A stretch of 64,000 nt of DNA from Combretum micranthum. Taxonomy: Eukaryota > Streptophyta > Magnoliopsida > Myrtales > Combretaceae. The DNA lies in the NCBI GenBank assembly GCA_024138025.1, contig JAMXBD010000367.1:682001-746000 (forward strand), written 5' to 3'. The position numbers were made by a program, and so were the translations under genes. Positions 37,154 to 48,080 of this stretch are shown here, piece by piece. Position 1 is the first letter of the stretch, and each line of letters opens with the position of its first letter. The notes under the pieces are model-generated. The model was not told the DNA's origin and ran no database searches. It saw only the letters and a program-made list of their open reading frames with translations.

Positions 37154-38196
37154 GTGAGTTTTCCTCTTATTTTGTTACCTTACTTGTGCTTGTAGCTAGT
37201 TGCATTAGAATTAGGAAAAGATAAAATTGAAATGAATTGTGATATAATCTTAGTTGAACAAATGATAAGTATATCGAGGCGGGACTTGTTGTAAGATCAT
37301 TGTATGAGTTAGCATAGACTTGAATTGTTTAAAATTCTCTATGATCGCTTTTAACCTATATAATTAACATGCCACGATTATGTGAATAAATTGTACATGC
37401 ATATCACATATTAAGTCACATTGCATAGGCTAATATACTTGTGGTGGGACAAAAGTATATTAGTGGATGGCGAGTGGGCCAATGTTAACATTAAGGATGC
37501 GAAATCGCTTAAGTTAACGGTAGTGGTATAGGCACTTGAATCAATTACATAAAACAACAAGAGAAAGAGATTGGGATTGTGGTTGCATGACTTATGAATC
37601 ACCCCACTCAAGATTAGAATTATGGTTGTATGTCTTATGGACCATCCCAACCCCGAATGGAGGGTGTAAATCCATTCACATATGGCTACCGGAAAGTCAT
37701 ATGCTTATCTGCTCATGTGTTTGTTCATGTATAGCATATGGATGAATTATAACTTGCTTGTTATGGTACGAAATTAAGGGAACTCTCACTAAGCTAGTGT
37801 AGTTTATACCCCAATAGATTTTTGAATAAACAGGTTGACGGGAGAATGCTACTTGGGGACAGAGATGGTTGGAGCCGAATATAACTTTGGGATTTCAGCA
37901 AGAAGCAAGAATGCTTGAAGATATTAGCTAGGTGTTATGAATTGTCTTGTAATAGTTTGTGTAGTAAAATCTGTGGATGAATTGTATATGAAGTTTAAGT
38001 GAATTGTATTTCCTTTACATTGTTACTCAAATTGTACCAATATAAAATGTATTACTCCGATGTGTCTCCTGTATGTGTTAGACGCCTTGTACATAGTATG
38101 GAAGCCTTCACATGGCTGAGGCAGTCATTCCTGGGCTTTAATATTGTGTACAGTGGACTGCTACGTTTAGGAAACCCGTCAGGGCGTGACAGAGGG

Positions 38197-38809
38197 GGGA
38201 GAGAGAGAGAGTTGTTTCGTTATTTTGTGTAATAAAATTCAAATTTAAAATGTAATTTAGTAATAAAATGTATTGGAAAGTAAATTTATAAGGAAAATTA
38301 TGTAAGATTGTAAGAATAGGTTGTAAGGATGTAAGAATAAGATATAGGTGGTTGTACTTGTGAACAGTGTGATTAGAAATCAAAAAGTAAATTAGACAAT
38401 TAAATTACCGGTAGTAATGAAAATACGATAAAAGGTTATAACTGTAATTTTTATAAACCGAAAAATTCTTATAATTATATTTTTGAATTCCTTATAAATT
38501 TTCGGTTCTAAAGAGCCCTATATAATATTTTTCTATTTTCGAGTTCCAGGGACCGGTTTTTGACAACAGATCCCAGTCGGGTTCGAACTAAAAGAATTTC
38601 CCTGAAATCTTATCTTTAGGTTTCGGTATATTATTTAGGACTATATTCTAGAGCTAACTTATTTTTATTGTTTTGGGGTTTCGTTCTCAGGATTTTCGGA
38701 CTTAGGGTTCCTAGGTCCAAACTAGCCCTAGGGTATTCTTTTAGGGTTTCGGTTTCCAGTTCCGATTTTCGAAACCGAGTTTGGATTGCTAAAAAAATGG
38801 GGGCTTACA
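38197..38809 (-). mobile_element. Older solo LTR, 5' part
   Basis: Minus-strand start (TGTAAGCCCCC at 38809) and U3 of the LTR whose remainder is at 30067-33144. It contains the same ACTACCGGTAATT word as the younger copy and breaks off in the CT-rich leader exactly at the GAGGG duplication. Confidence 0.82.
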
Positions 38810-38814
38810 ATATA

Positions 38815-39190
38815 TATTTTTTGTCCTCTCTTATCTAACAATTATATTGATTTTGTGCCAAAGCATGGTTGTTGCATGTGATAGTGGTCATTAAAGCTAG
38901 ATCATTATTATTATTTTTTTCTTGAGTTGGGTTGGAACCATTGGGTTTACCTGCTCTTGAACTGGTTCAAGACTTAATGAGATAACTAGTTCTGTACCAT
39001 AAATTGACTTGGCCCACCATAACCAGTAGGTCATTGGCAGATTTTGAATTGCCAATGCTGAGCCAGTTCTCAATTTGAAATTGACCTATGGTGATTGATT
39101 TCTAACACTAGGAGAACAACCGTTCTTTAGCTTTACTTATTATATTTTTATAGCTATACATGAAAACTTGAATTGAATGAATTATAAGGA
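38815..39190. other. Gene-free spacer
   Basis: Contains repeated GAACTGG/CCAGTTC-type words (38950-39080) suggestive of a small unclassified element. No boundaries were found. Confidence 0.4.
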
Positions 39191-40441
39191 ATAACACGAC
39201 TTCACTTCCCTGACCGTTGGCCTAAGCTCGTCCATCAACCTTCAAAATGATAATGAATCTTAGCTGGACAAGCACTCAGAACGACCAGGAGAACTAGGAT
39301 GGAAGCCAACCCCCCAATAAGACTAAACCCAATAAGCTATTAAGGGACCGGGCTTAAAGGGGAAAGCATACCCCTGCATACCTGAAGACCTCTACTAGCT
39401 ATCAAAATGGTTGTAAGAAGGGAGCAGGGTAGCATGAGAAAGAGTCGGAAGGCCACTCCATGACGAGCTCGAGCTCAATGAGCACACTTAAGGCCAGATT
39501 ATTAAGGGAGGATGAGCCCTCACTCATGTGCAACGCACCATTGTAGTCACCACAACCTCTCCACTAAGTAATAGACCTTAGCGACCTCCAAGAACCACAA
39601 AAGAGAAGTATGGCCCTAGTTCGAGCAGTCGAGGCAGTAGTAGGAAATGGGCCTTGAGCAACATGCCTAACCCACTAAACGACCCTAGTGATAGACCTAC
39701 ATAAACAAGGACCAGAAGGCTTCTGACCCGTTTAAACAAAGATAGTAGAGCATCAACAGCACTGTACAACTTGCAACCTTTAAGGGCTCGAACTTTCAAC
39801 TCCACTCATGATTCGCCAAACTCTTTGGAACTAAAGGATGAATGGGAATATTTAGATTTATGAAGCAAAGTAAGAAAAGTAAATTGGGCTCATGAAGAAA
39901 CGATTTATTTGCTAGCATTACTTTTAGGCACAAAGGAATCTACTAGAACCTATATTAAATGATACCTAATCTTGAGAATCCTAAGTTCAACTGACCCTAG
40001 CTGTTTGATCATGCCTAAGAAATCTACCAACGTCAAAAAAGAAAGTTTTCTGGCACACGCTGGCACCCCCTTCCCCTTAATGTCATATGCTATGGAAGGT
40101 CGTACCAATGACCTACTGCTAACTTAAAAGCTAAATGAAAGATCTAATAAGGGCAATGAAAGAATAAACTAAAGGCAATTGAAACCAACTAAGGTCGACC
40201 TCACTGAACAATAACCAAGGATACAACAAAATTACAAGCATGTGAAACAAGTATAGCAAGAACTTGAAGAAATGCATCTACATATTAATGAAGAAAAGTA
40301 TATCCGCTCAAGGAATAAATTATAGACAAAGAAGGCTACCAGAATACCACTACATAAAACAAACTAAAAGAGAAAAGAGAAAGAGAGAAGAAGAAATCAG
40401 TTAGGCCTACATTTGTTAAAAATCTCCTTGCTTGTCATGTG
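39190..40441 (-). other. Probable downstream part of a gypsy/Tat-like element
   Basis: More GC-rich than the surroundings and continuous with the coiled-coil pseudogene. No domain recognised, and an LTR boundary was not found. Confidence 0.3.
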
Positions 40442-41575
40442 CTAAGGAGCTGCAATAACGGTCTCGATCTGCCTCTTAACATGACCTTCAGCTTGGGGCT
40501 CAGTCATGACATCGGAAACCATTGACATCGAAATCTGTTGGTTAGATCCATGAGTCACAACCACATGAGCAACTTCACCTTGCACCCCTTGGCCCTTAAG
40601 AACAACATTGACCTCAGTCTAGTTTGCTCTACCCATGGCACTGACCTTAGCTTCAACTTCACTTTGCTTGGCACCCTCTCTATCATCCTCCTCCTCATCA
40701 GAAGCCTTTGTTGGAGCCTTCCCTGAATGAGTAGCCAAAAAACTAAGGTTCAGGTTTGGATACTTCTACATCACCTCACTCCTTATCAGCTTGGTGATAT
40801 CATGAATAAGCTTCACCTAGACCCCCTTCCACTCATTATTCTTAAAGAGCTCCCTTAAATTTTGATTTTTGGTCACCCCATGAATGAGCAGGCCACTCTC
40901 TAAGTCCTTTACGCTGGCCTACAATGAGAATAAGAAAATAATGAAGTCAAAATGTGAGTAATAACGATTAATCATGCACCAATGAATTCAAATGAACCCA
41001 CCTTTAACTTCTCCTATTCTAAGTTGGAAGATTGGATGCTCTCCTTCAGCTTACCAATCTTCAAAGTGGCAAGTTTGAACTCCATCTTCAGCCTCGCACT
41101 CCTCAATTAGGCATCACCCAAGTGACAAGACAACTTATCCTACTCTTCCCTCATATCCCTCCACTTATTGCTGTCGTCATAGCAAGAGATAGCCTTCTCC
41201 TTGCCTCGACCATGTCAGCTTGAATGCATAAGACTTGGCCTTGCATCTCCTTGTGTAGCCTTTCATGCTTGTTTGTCAGCATAAGCAGCTCACTTTTATA
41301 TCTCATCTTGCTCTACCTGACTTTGGCAAGCTCCTTCTTTATGCTAACCTTTAGTGCATCAAACTCCCTTGACCCTAAAAAAACAACAACAATAATAACA
41401 AAAGTAACAAACAAAGGTTGGAAAAGAGCCAACGTTAAGTTGGCAACAACAAGAAGTTTGACAAAAAAGAAAAAAAAAAGAGAGGAAAAAGAAAAAGCAA
41501 AGAAAAAATAAACACAATATACTGCCCCACGATTTTCCCGCAACATTTTGAAGGCTTCAGCTGTTGTCACCAAGG
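40442..41575 (-). pseudogene. Coiled-coil protein pseudogene (gypsy-associated, spliced)
   Basis: Three minus-strand exons with GT-AG borders: 41523-41575 (reads VTTAEAFKMLRENRGA), 41002-41374 (Lys/Glu/Leu-rich, coiled-coil-like; for example KLATLKIGKLKESIQSSNLE) and 40442-40918 (starts ASVKDLESGLLIHGV, contains KYPNLNLSFLATHSG and an acidic SDEEEDD run, stop at 40442). Several internal stops (in GGTAGAGC, GAATAGGAG, GTCTAGGTG, AACTAGACT contexts) make it non-functional. It resembles the coiled-coil C-terminal part of plant proteins called 'putative gypsy type transposon', so it probably belongs to a Tat-like element. It could instead be a relic host gene. A frameshift lies in exon 2. Confidence 0.5.
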
Positions 41576-41747
41576 CTTGAAAATAGACAAAAAAATAGTT
41601 TCATTAAGCTAAGAAATGATCAGCAATGCAAGCGAACTAATAGGAATCAGCTTCTAACAGGCCCTATTATAAGAGTTCGAGCAAAGGGGTTACAAAATTT
41701 AGCCTTGAGAATTCTATTCGATTAATCCTCTAAAGATGAATACGACT

Positions 41748-42560
41748 TCATAAATGGCTATGGGGTGCGTTATGAAAGGGATAATGGATCAATTTGTAAG
41801 AAGCTAGAAGGGAAACATGAAGAAATTGAAAGCTCCTAATATTGAATTCCTCCAATCTGACCCGCAGATCTTCTTCTAAACCATTTAGAAGCACTTGCCT
41901 TTTTTGACTTTCCTCGCTATACTTGTACGATTTTGGGGCATATCGTAGTAACCTACTAAACTTTGTTTCATATTGCTTAGGTTGAGAGATACGTAAGAAA
42001 TCTATAATATATTGAATTCTCAAGCTCCCAGGGAAAAAGTTCTCCAAGAATTCATGCCAAAATGTTTCTCATGTGGTTGGCGGTAGTAGCTCCCTACTCT
42101 TGATTCCCAATACATCTTTGCATTGAATGTTAACATATATGTGTCGTAGGTGAGTTTGAGGTGTTGTGGTATTTCAAAAGTGCCAAAAGATCGTTCTATC
42201 TGAGCTAGCTAATCCTAGACTTCATTTGGTTTTCCAAAAGCTCCATCAAAATATCGATTGCAATTTATGAAGTCACATAACATACTTTGATAAGGTCTCA
42301 GTGATAGCGGTTCAGCTGGTGCCAATGCAATGGGTAATGTTGGAATCTTTAGTGTCGCTTCTTGTGCAGATGTAGTTGGTACAGATGCTGGTATAATACG
42401 AGCTTATTGCACGTAATTTCTTTAACTCAGTAAGTTGTTAAATATCAGTCTGGACTTCTCTTGGTTGATTTGGCTATTGAGGTCCTTCTCGGTTCTCAGG
42501 TTTATAGGGGGTATCTCTAGTTCGTGTTGGTTACGAGTGCGTCTCCTATGTAATCTACAG
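41748..42560 (-). pseudogene. Ty3/gypsy gag capsid remnant
   Basis: The minus strand starts near 42550 with an Arg-rich segment, then a linker, then LAQIERSFGTFEIPQHLKL, MYWESRVG, FLENFFPGS, YETKFSRLLRYAP and LNGLEEDLRVRLEEF. These are the successive blocks of the retrotransposon gag capsid family (roughly 130 residues, helices around the conserved Trp and the RYAP segment). The frame is broken by stops (a TAG pair just before LAQIER) and by at least one frameshift near 42060. No protease follows. It may belong to a different element from the zinc-knuckle piece, which lies 5' of it on this strand. Confidence 0.8.
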
Positions 42561-42993
42561 TTTTATTAGTTCGGTGTGAGGCTTTCGAATTTTTATTAAG
42601 TTTTAGATGTTCAAAAAGACTTAGAGAATGATCCCCTAAAGTATCCGAGTATAGAAATGAGTAAATATATATAAAAAAATATTGAAAACTTGCAGAAATC
42701 AAAGCAATAGAAAGGAAATTCTTATCATTAAAGCAAATGCATGAAAATGAGAGGAAGGCTTAAATATTCCATTTACAAAAGTTCAAAGAAAGGATGCAAA
42801 ACATGATTACAATTTCATCTTATTTTACAAAGCATTACTTATACAACATCGTTGATCTATTAACAAAAGTGTTACATCTAACAATACTTCTAGAGGCTTC
42901 ACGAAAGGTCTAACTTCCATCCCTGCTTCAGGTTACTCTTCACAGGGTAAGGATATCTTCTTGACATGTTGATCCTATTGATTCCTTATCTTA

Positions 42994-43226
42994 GGGTCTG
43001 TTTGGATTGTCTGTTTTTCATCTGTATCTGTATCTTTTTTAAAATGATATGTGCAAAATATATCCGATTTGCATCTAAATTTTATCTATATTTGTCCTAT
43101 TTGATCTTTTGATTAGAACTGTCAACTTTTTTTTTATCTATATCTATTTCTTGATAAATAATTTGTTAGAAAAAAGTTTGAAAAAGTATCTGTATCTGCC
43201 GGAAAAAAGCCAAAACAAACAGACCC
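42994..43226 (+). mobile_element. Tourist-like (PIF/Harbinger) MITE
   Basis: 233 bp with inverted ends GGGTCTGTTTGG and CCAAAACAAACAGACCC and a perfect TTA target duplication (42991-42993, 43227-43229). Relatives are at 11321-11537 (inverse) and 52047-52230. It sits between two gag remnants. Confidence 0.92.
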
Positions 43227-43414
43227 TTAGTCATTAAGGTCTTTTTCTTTTCCTGTGTTGTGAGGTACTGTTGTAGGAACTTCAGACCAAATCCCATATT
43301 TTCTCTTGGATGGATTATCTCTTTTGGGATATGAGATTTAGTTGACCAACGGATCCTGTAGCTCCATGCACATACGTATATAGCGATCCCTTTCCTTCCA
43401 CGGGCGGCAAGTCA

Positions 43415-43930
43415 TTATGGAATTTCTGTAGCAATTTCCATTTGATGAATGGGGCATCTGCATACATAACATTCCCTTAGTGTCTTTAGGAAATTATTAG
43501 CACTGTTTCCTTCCTTAGTGTATACAAAACAAATAATGCTAGCCTTTTTAGGGCAATCACAAATTTGGTGATTAGGGTCTCCATAAAAGTAACATTTACA
43601 TTGCAGTCGCGGGCAACTTTTGGGGAAATGTCCTCCTTTACACTTCCAGCATTTGACGTTATGAGTTATGGCATTTTCCTTCTTAAAAGGTTCAAGTAGT
43701 TTACGCCTCTTAGCCTTGGGTTCCGAATTAGTCATGGAGAAAGGTTTTTATGTTATTGATGCTGTACTGAGTTTCGATCTCGCAACTGGAGCGGGTTCAA
43801 AAATAATGGGCGCTTGACGTACAAACTCTTCCAGCGTATCTTTCAGGTGTCTTAGAGCGGTTAGAATTTCTTGATTTTGATCTTGTTGTGGGGGTGATTC
43901 TTGTTTCTATCGTTCTTCAAAAGGGATGTC
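43415..43930 (-). pseudogene. Gypsy gag nucleocapsid (zinc-knuckle) remnant
   Basis: Open on the minus strand from 43735 to 43415, with a readable upstream extension to about 43930 (EILTALRHLKDTLEEF). CWKCKGGHFPKSC is a CCHC knuckle one residue short between the second Cys and His. A second knuckle, CYFYGDPNHQICDC, has Tyr in place of the second Cys. Nucleocapsid knuckles bind the element's RNA. These losses, and the missing capsid on its 5' side, show decay. It lies about 0.9 kb downstream of the LTR and primer-binding site at 44627-44646, so it probably belongs to that element. Confidence 0.75.
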
Positions 43931-44626
43931 TATTCATGGCATAGTTTCCTTGAGTAGTCTAGAACAAGTGAAACGATCGCATTAGATAACCTTTTTATCT
44001 GATTCAGGTTTTATGCACATGTTATCTACTTTTAGAGGAAAGAAGCATAGCAAAACACTTTATTACACGCTTTCATTCGTTTGGTTTGAGGGTTGGCGTA
44101 GGCTCCTAATATTATTCACTTAGGGTCTTATCGATAAAAGGGCTAATATACTATCTTGTTTTTATTTGATTCTGGCTAAGAGTCGAGTAGGGTTACTATG
44201 CATCGAGTCTTATAGGAAGTGCTAAGGTGGACTTACTCTATTCATCTTATATCTAAAATCCTTGTTTCCTTCTTGTTTTTCCCACATCGTCTTGCTATGA
44301 TCATCCTCCAATTATCACTACTTTCCTCAAGTTCGGGATCAACATTCTAAGGTAAATCTTTGTATGTAATATTTATGTTCATTGTTCGTATCTTCTTAAA
44401 TATCCTCCAATTTCTTGTGCAAGTATTTCCCACCTTTTTCCTAATAAACTGCAGCGTAGAATTCTATTCTTAGACATTAGAAATCGAATCTTATGGGTCA
44501 TAGAAGTTAAGGCTAGCACTCCAGATAACTTAATGGTCATCTAATATCCACCTTTTTATTTTTAAGATCAAATTCTATCATTCTAATCTCCTAATATCCT
44601 TTTACCTAATTTCCAAAACCTTGTCG

Positions 44627-44640
44627 CTCTGATACCAACT
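44627..44640 (-). promoter_or_regulatory. Primer-binding site (Met-tRNA type)
   Basis: The minus strand reads AGTTGGTATCAGAG, complementary to the 3' end of initiator Met-tRNA. It lies 5 bp from the LTR edge at 44646 and gives the element's minus orientation. Confidence 0.85.
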
Positions 44641-44645
44641 TAAAC

Positions 44646-45290
44646 TGTCACGTCTCGAGGAATACCATAAACGTGGCAATCTGCCATATATAATATTAAA
44701 GCCTAGGAACGACTTCCTTAGTCATGTAAAGGCTTTCATATCATGGATAAGGTGTACAATACATAAGAGAGAACACATCGAAGTAATGCAATTTATTTTA
44801 ATAACAATTGAATAATAAGGTATGAGGCATACTTAATATTAACATAAATGAGGTTAATTACAATTCTTAGGGGCATACCCCTACTAATGTCTTCAAGATT
44901 ACACAAATACACTTCCTAGTAATCTTCAAAACATTAACATATCATATATAACTCATAAAGAAATTTCATGAAAGTAAATCCATCTTATGTTTCCACTTCT
45001 TCCACAAGAGCTCAAAGATTTACTAACGATGTCCTTAATATTCCAATCCTCGAACGTAACTGCAAAAAATACCTATTTCAACAAAAGCTTATGGGGGTGT
45101 AAACTTAAAACGCTTGGAGAGATATTCCCTTTTGTTTACACCATGATTTAAAACAAGTTTATTAATTTTCATGCATATACTGTACATGATATGCAACAAT
45201 CACATGATTACACAAATATATATAGTTATCTAGAAGCTATATATAGAATGGACTTACCCCTTCGTATCGAAGGTTATGAAATGATAGTTA
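44646..45290 (-). repeat. Gypsy 5' LTR (minus), outer edge uncertain
   Basis: Inner edge TGTCACGTCTCGAGG at 44646 beside the primer-binding site. It is related in its terminus to the large LTRs at 30067 and 38191. Inside, the minus strand has an acceptor TATTTTTTGCAG (about 45065) followed by TTACGTTCGAGGATTGG, and a donor-like GGGTAAGT (about 45258), so it too seems to carry introns. The outer boundary lies between about 45260 and 45410, where the Tat-like gag resumes. I infer insertion into that element. Confidence 0.65.
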
Positions 45291-45409
45291 AAGGTCTTTG
45301 TGATCTTCTACTGCTAGTCATCGAGCACTCTGCTCTCAGCGATGGATCGATGTAACTGATCCTTGGAATGTATCCCCGATACGCCTTAGTTTCCTAAGAA
45401 TGAGCATGG

Positions 45410-46310
45410 CTTCGAGACCTCTAAGCATGCCTTGTTGAACCTTGCCAGGTAGTCTCTTAAGGGCTTGCCTCGCTTGTGTTATACCATATAAAGATATGAG
45501 GCATTTTTCTTTGACGGCTTACTGGCTATGAAATGTGCTATAAAAGGTAATTGAGTTAGGCAAATGACCCTATGGTGTTTGGCTCAAGCTTATTACACCA
45601 CACCCGAGCTGCTTCTCAAAAGGTGGTAGGGAAGGTTTTGCACCATATCACATTTAAAAAATTGTGTATAGCTATGGTAGATTGAAATTGAGCGATGTAG
45701 TCTCCATATTATCTGACTTATCATAGGATTCAAGTGTGGATAACTGAGCTCTGGTTGGAAGCACTTCAGATTGGACATCGACCATAAAGAGTGTCTTTCT
45801 TAGGAGTGTTTTACCGGTAGGTTCATTACCAAAACCTTCTCCGATGGTCGATAATCTTCTCATCATCTAATTGATTTCTTCGAGTGCGCGTTCCTTGTTA
45901 GAATCGAGCTGGGTGTCATTAGCAGTAGGTGTGTACTCATTGTCCCTACGAGCTCAAGTTAAGCCAGGACCTATAACCCTTACCTTGGCATGTGGCTCGT
46001 CCTTTACCTGGTATCTCAAGGTAACCTGAGCCAAGTACTATGATGTCATGTACCTTTGTGAGATGCTTTGATTAGCTTTCGCTGGGCCCTTAAGGCCCTA
46101 AGCCTTCGATATTCCCTCGAGTACAGGTTTGAACTGTAGGGCCGCTCTTTGGTGGAAGCGCGAGCCCATGGTGATGTCACTGTGCCCTGTAGTCCCTTCG
46201 ACCAATTTCTCTTCGGGCTTGGATGGAGATTGTGTTGGTGAAGTACCCCGCCATGCACTGGAGGCATGTTCTTCCAAATGCAGGTCCTTCAGGCAATCCA
46301 GCTTCATGAT
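45410..46310 (-). pseudogene. Tat-like Ty3/gypsy gag remnant
   Basis: The minus strand reads, in order, MKLDCLKDLHLEEH (46307), a Ser/Pro-rich N-terminal region, RVIGPGLT, DNEYTPTANDTQLDS, ERALEEIN, the STLESYDKSDN block, ARVWCNKLEPNTIGSFA (about 45600) and YLARFNKACLEV (about 45430). The last three match the capsid domain of Tat-type gypsy gag proteins. Many stops, mostly at expected Arg or Gln codons, and frameshifts break it. It lies about 370 bp downstream of the primer-binding site at 46661-46677 and is cut at its 3' side by another LTR. Confidence 0.75.
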
Positions 46311-46660
46311 CCTAACCTAGAGGAGAGCGTTAGAATGCTCATTTTTCGTACTCTTGTGCAAAAGTTTTCTAATTCTAGGATGTGTCTTTGGTCCAAACGG
46401 TTGTTGGCTGTGACTGCTTGTTGGTCAGCGCACAATGGTTCAATGGCTCTATTGTCGCTCACCAAAGTTGCTCTAGGTTATGTAGGAGTAAGATTGGTTT
46501 GATTCTTGCTTGCTATGGCCTTAGCATTATATGAGAGGAACATACACTTGCAATAGTGGTTTATGGGTTTTAGAAGGGGTTTAGTGAAAAAAAAAAAGAT
46601 AGGAGAATAGAGGAGATCTTTTGGAAGGGTTCAAATAGGTTTCATACAATAGTATTTTCC

Positions 46661-46677
46661 CACAAACAGTGCCAAAA
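46661..46677 (-). promoter_or_regulatory. Primer-binding site region (Tat/Athila type)
   Basis: The minus strand reads TTTTGGCACTGTTTGTG directly after the LTR, a slightly altered form of the TGGCGCCGTTTGTGG junction typical of Tat/Athila-type gypsy elements. Confidence 0.75.
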
Positions 46678-47290
46678 TGTTGCACGAGCTGATCTAGACC
46701 AGTAGAGTTAGCTCTTGCAAACATAAAGTGTTGACAATAAAATACAACCATCGATCCACTTGGTCTCTTGGGCCATGAAACCCCATAACACTAGTAGACC
46801 TAAGAAGGGCCTACCACTCGCGAGGTCCCGACCTCCTAGGATGGTAGCAAGATCCATGGCTCTACAAAGGAACATCGTGTAAGGCCTCCCCATGAACCTT
46901 TACCTTGAAAGGGCTGTTAAGCTCATAAGCTCGGTTAACCAATGAGCTTGGCCTCGTAGCTTCATGATTTCTAATCAATATAAGTGCACAACTCGGCCAC
47001 ACTCTACAAAGCCATGGCTCTCCACCTTGAGTATCCCCATTACCTCGGATACCAAATCAGCCACCCAGAGAAAATTTATCTTAGTATGACCATAAACACT
47101 ATAAATATTCACTTTGCCCAGGCAAAAGAAGAGGGCAATTTTCCACTCTATTATAAACACATTATCCTTACCTACGAACTGACTTAAGCATCGGAGTGGC
47201 GGCATTGGGAAACCCTCTAGTGCAACTTCTGACCATTTTCTCTGTGTTTGTAGGAGCTAACTTTACTTGCCTAGATCAGCTTGTGCAATA
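46678..47290 (-). repeat. Tat-like gypsy 5' LTR with long inverted ends
   Basis: 613 bp. The plus-strand start TGTTGCACGAGCTGATCTAG is mirrored at the other end (CTAGATCAGCTTGTGCAATA). The inverted match extends over about 37 bp with five mismatches. The inner edge touches the primer-binding site. The second LTR was not found, so the 3' end of the element is missing or masked by later insertions. Confidence 0.8.
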
Positions 47291-48070
47291 GAAGGGAATG
47301 GGTTGAAATCTAGTACGATAGCAACCCAAGTACACATGATATGATCACATGCACTTAATCTAATGCAAATGCAATAATCAATAGTATTATCTTTTAATTA
47401 AAGTGTGATAAAATAATAGTGGAGTACTTATACTTTGGCAATATGCTGGGAACCTAGGGGTCTTAACTAGTAACAACTGCTCAGGTGGTTGATATATTTA
47501 GCCCAAATATCAATATCTCATATATCTACAAGTTTTATTATTATCTAGGTGTCACAATCATTACTTATCTTTATCCATACCAGTCCATCGTGAATAAACA
47601 GTGTAACAGAGCCTATTATTAGACCACGTATTATAAATTTTCTCCAATATGAATAAATGTTAACTCAATACTATTTATCCTATCAAATACTCGCTAAGCC
47701 ACCATTAGTGGCTTAGGTTGCCCATCGGATAAAGTCTCGAAAACAACCACACACACTTAACAAACATTTATTAATGTCTATCCTAATAACAAACACATAA
47801 GTCACTACGTACTTGATCAGAAAGAGGTATCTTGCAACAAATCAGATGATCGATACATTTTAGCCGTGTAAATAAATGATCTCAGATAAGATTTAGATTA
47901 TCCATTCACTCACAAACCAACAATTGATTAATTAACTAATCAAACCAATAATTGAAGTTATATATATCACAAATTCTTATATAAGTTTGACTTACTTCCT
48001 TTCAAGTGTTAATTTAAAATTTTATATCAAGTTCAAAAGTATAAATTTGATACTAAGTTTATTAATCATA
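47291..48070 (-). mobile_element. Fragment of a relative of the 21-kb LTR
   Basis: Shares ordered blocks with 21650-22200, including AACNNCTGCTCAGG, TTGATATA, TATCTC(C/A)TATATCTA and CTATT-CCTATCA. It is interrupted on the left by the Tat-like LTR and on the right by the long-TIR element. Confidence 0.65.
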
Positions 48071-48080
48071 TATTAAAGTC

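Larger units (their letters stand above)
33145..38191 (+). mobile_element. Younger 5-kb solo LTR inserted in the older LTR
   Basis: 5,047 bp from TGTAAGCCCCG to GGGCGTGACA, with perfect 5-bp duplications GAGGG at both edges (33140-33144, 38192-38196). No primer-binding site, gag or pol is present, hence a solo LTR. It is unusually long, as is known for some Tat/Ogre-type elements. Order: U3 (contains ACTACCGGTAATT near 33910), pyrimidine-rich leader to donor TATAG/GTAAGG (34888), 2.2-kb intron with a tandem array (35340-36620), exon 37084-37153, intron, exon from about 37832, then the end. The related termini TGTAAGCCCC and TGTCACGCC (reverse of the end) match the older copy. A relative followed by a primer-binding site at 44646 supports the LTR reading. 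Confidence 0.88.

Noticed and set aside
30067..38191. A single element with TGTCACGCC...GGCGTGACA inverted ends spanning 30067-38191
   Set aside because: The flanks do not match (ATATA versus GAGGG), whereas 30067-38809 and 33145-38191 each have matching duplications, so two nested LTRs fit better.
39578..39805. Minus-strand frame with a hydrophobic composition
   Set aside because: No family resemblance; probably chance in the GC-richer region next to the coiled-coil pseudogene.
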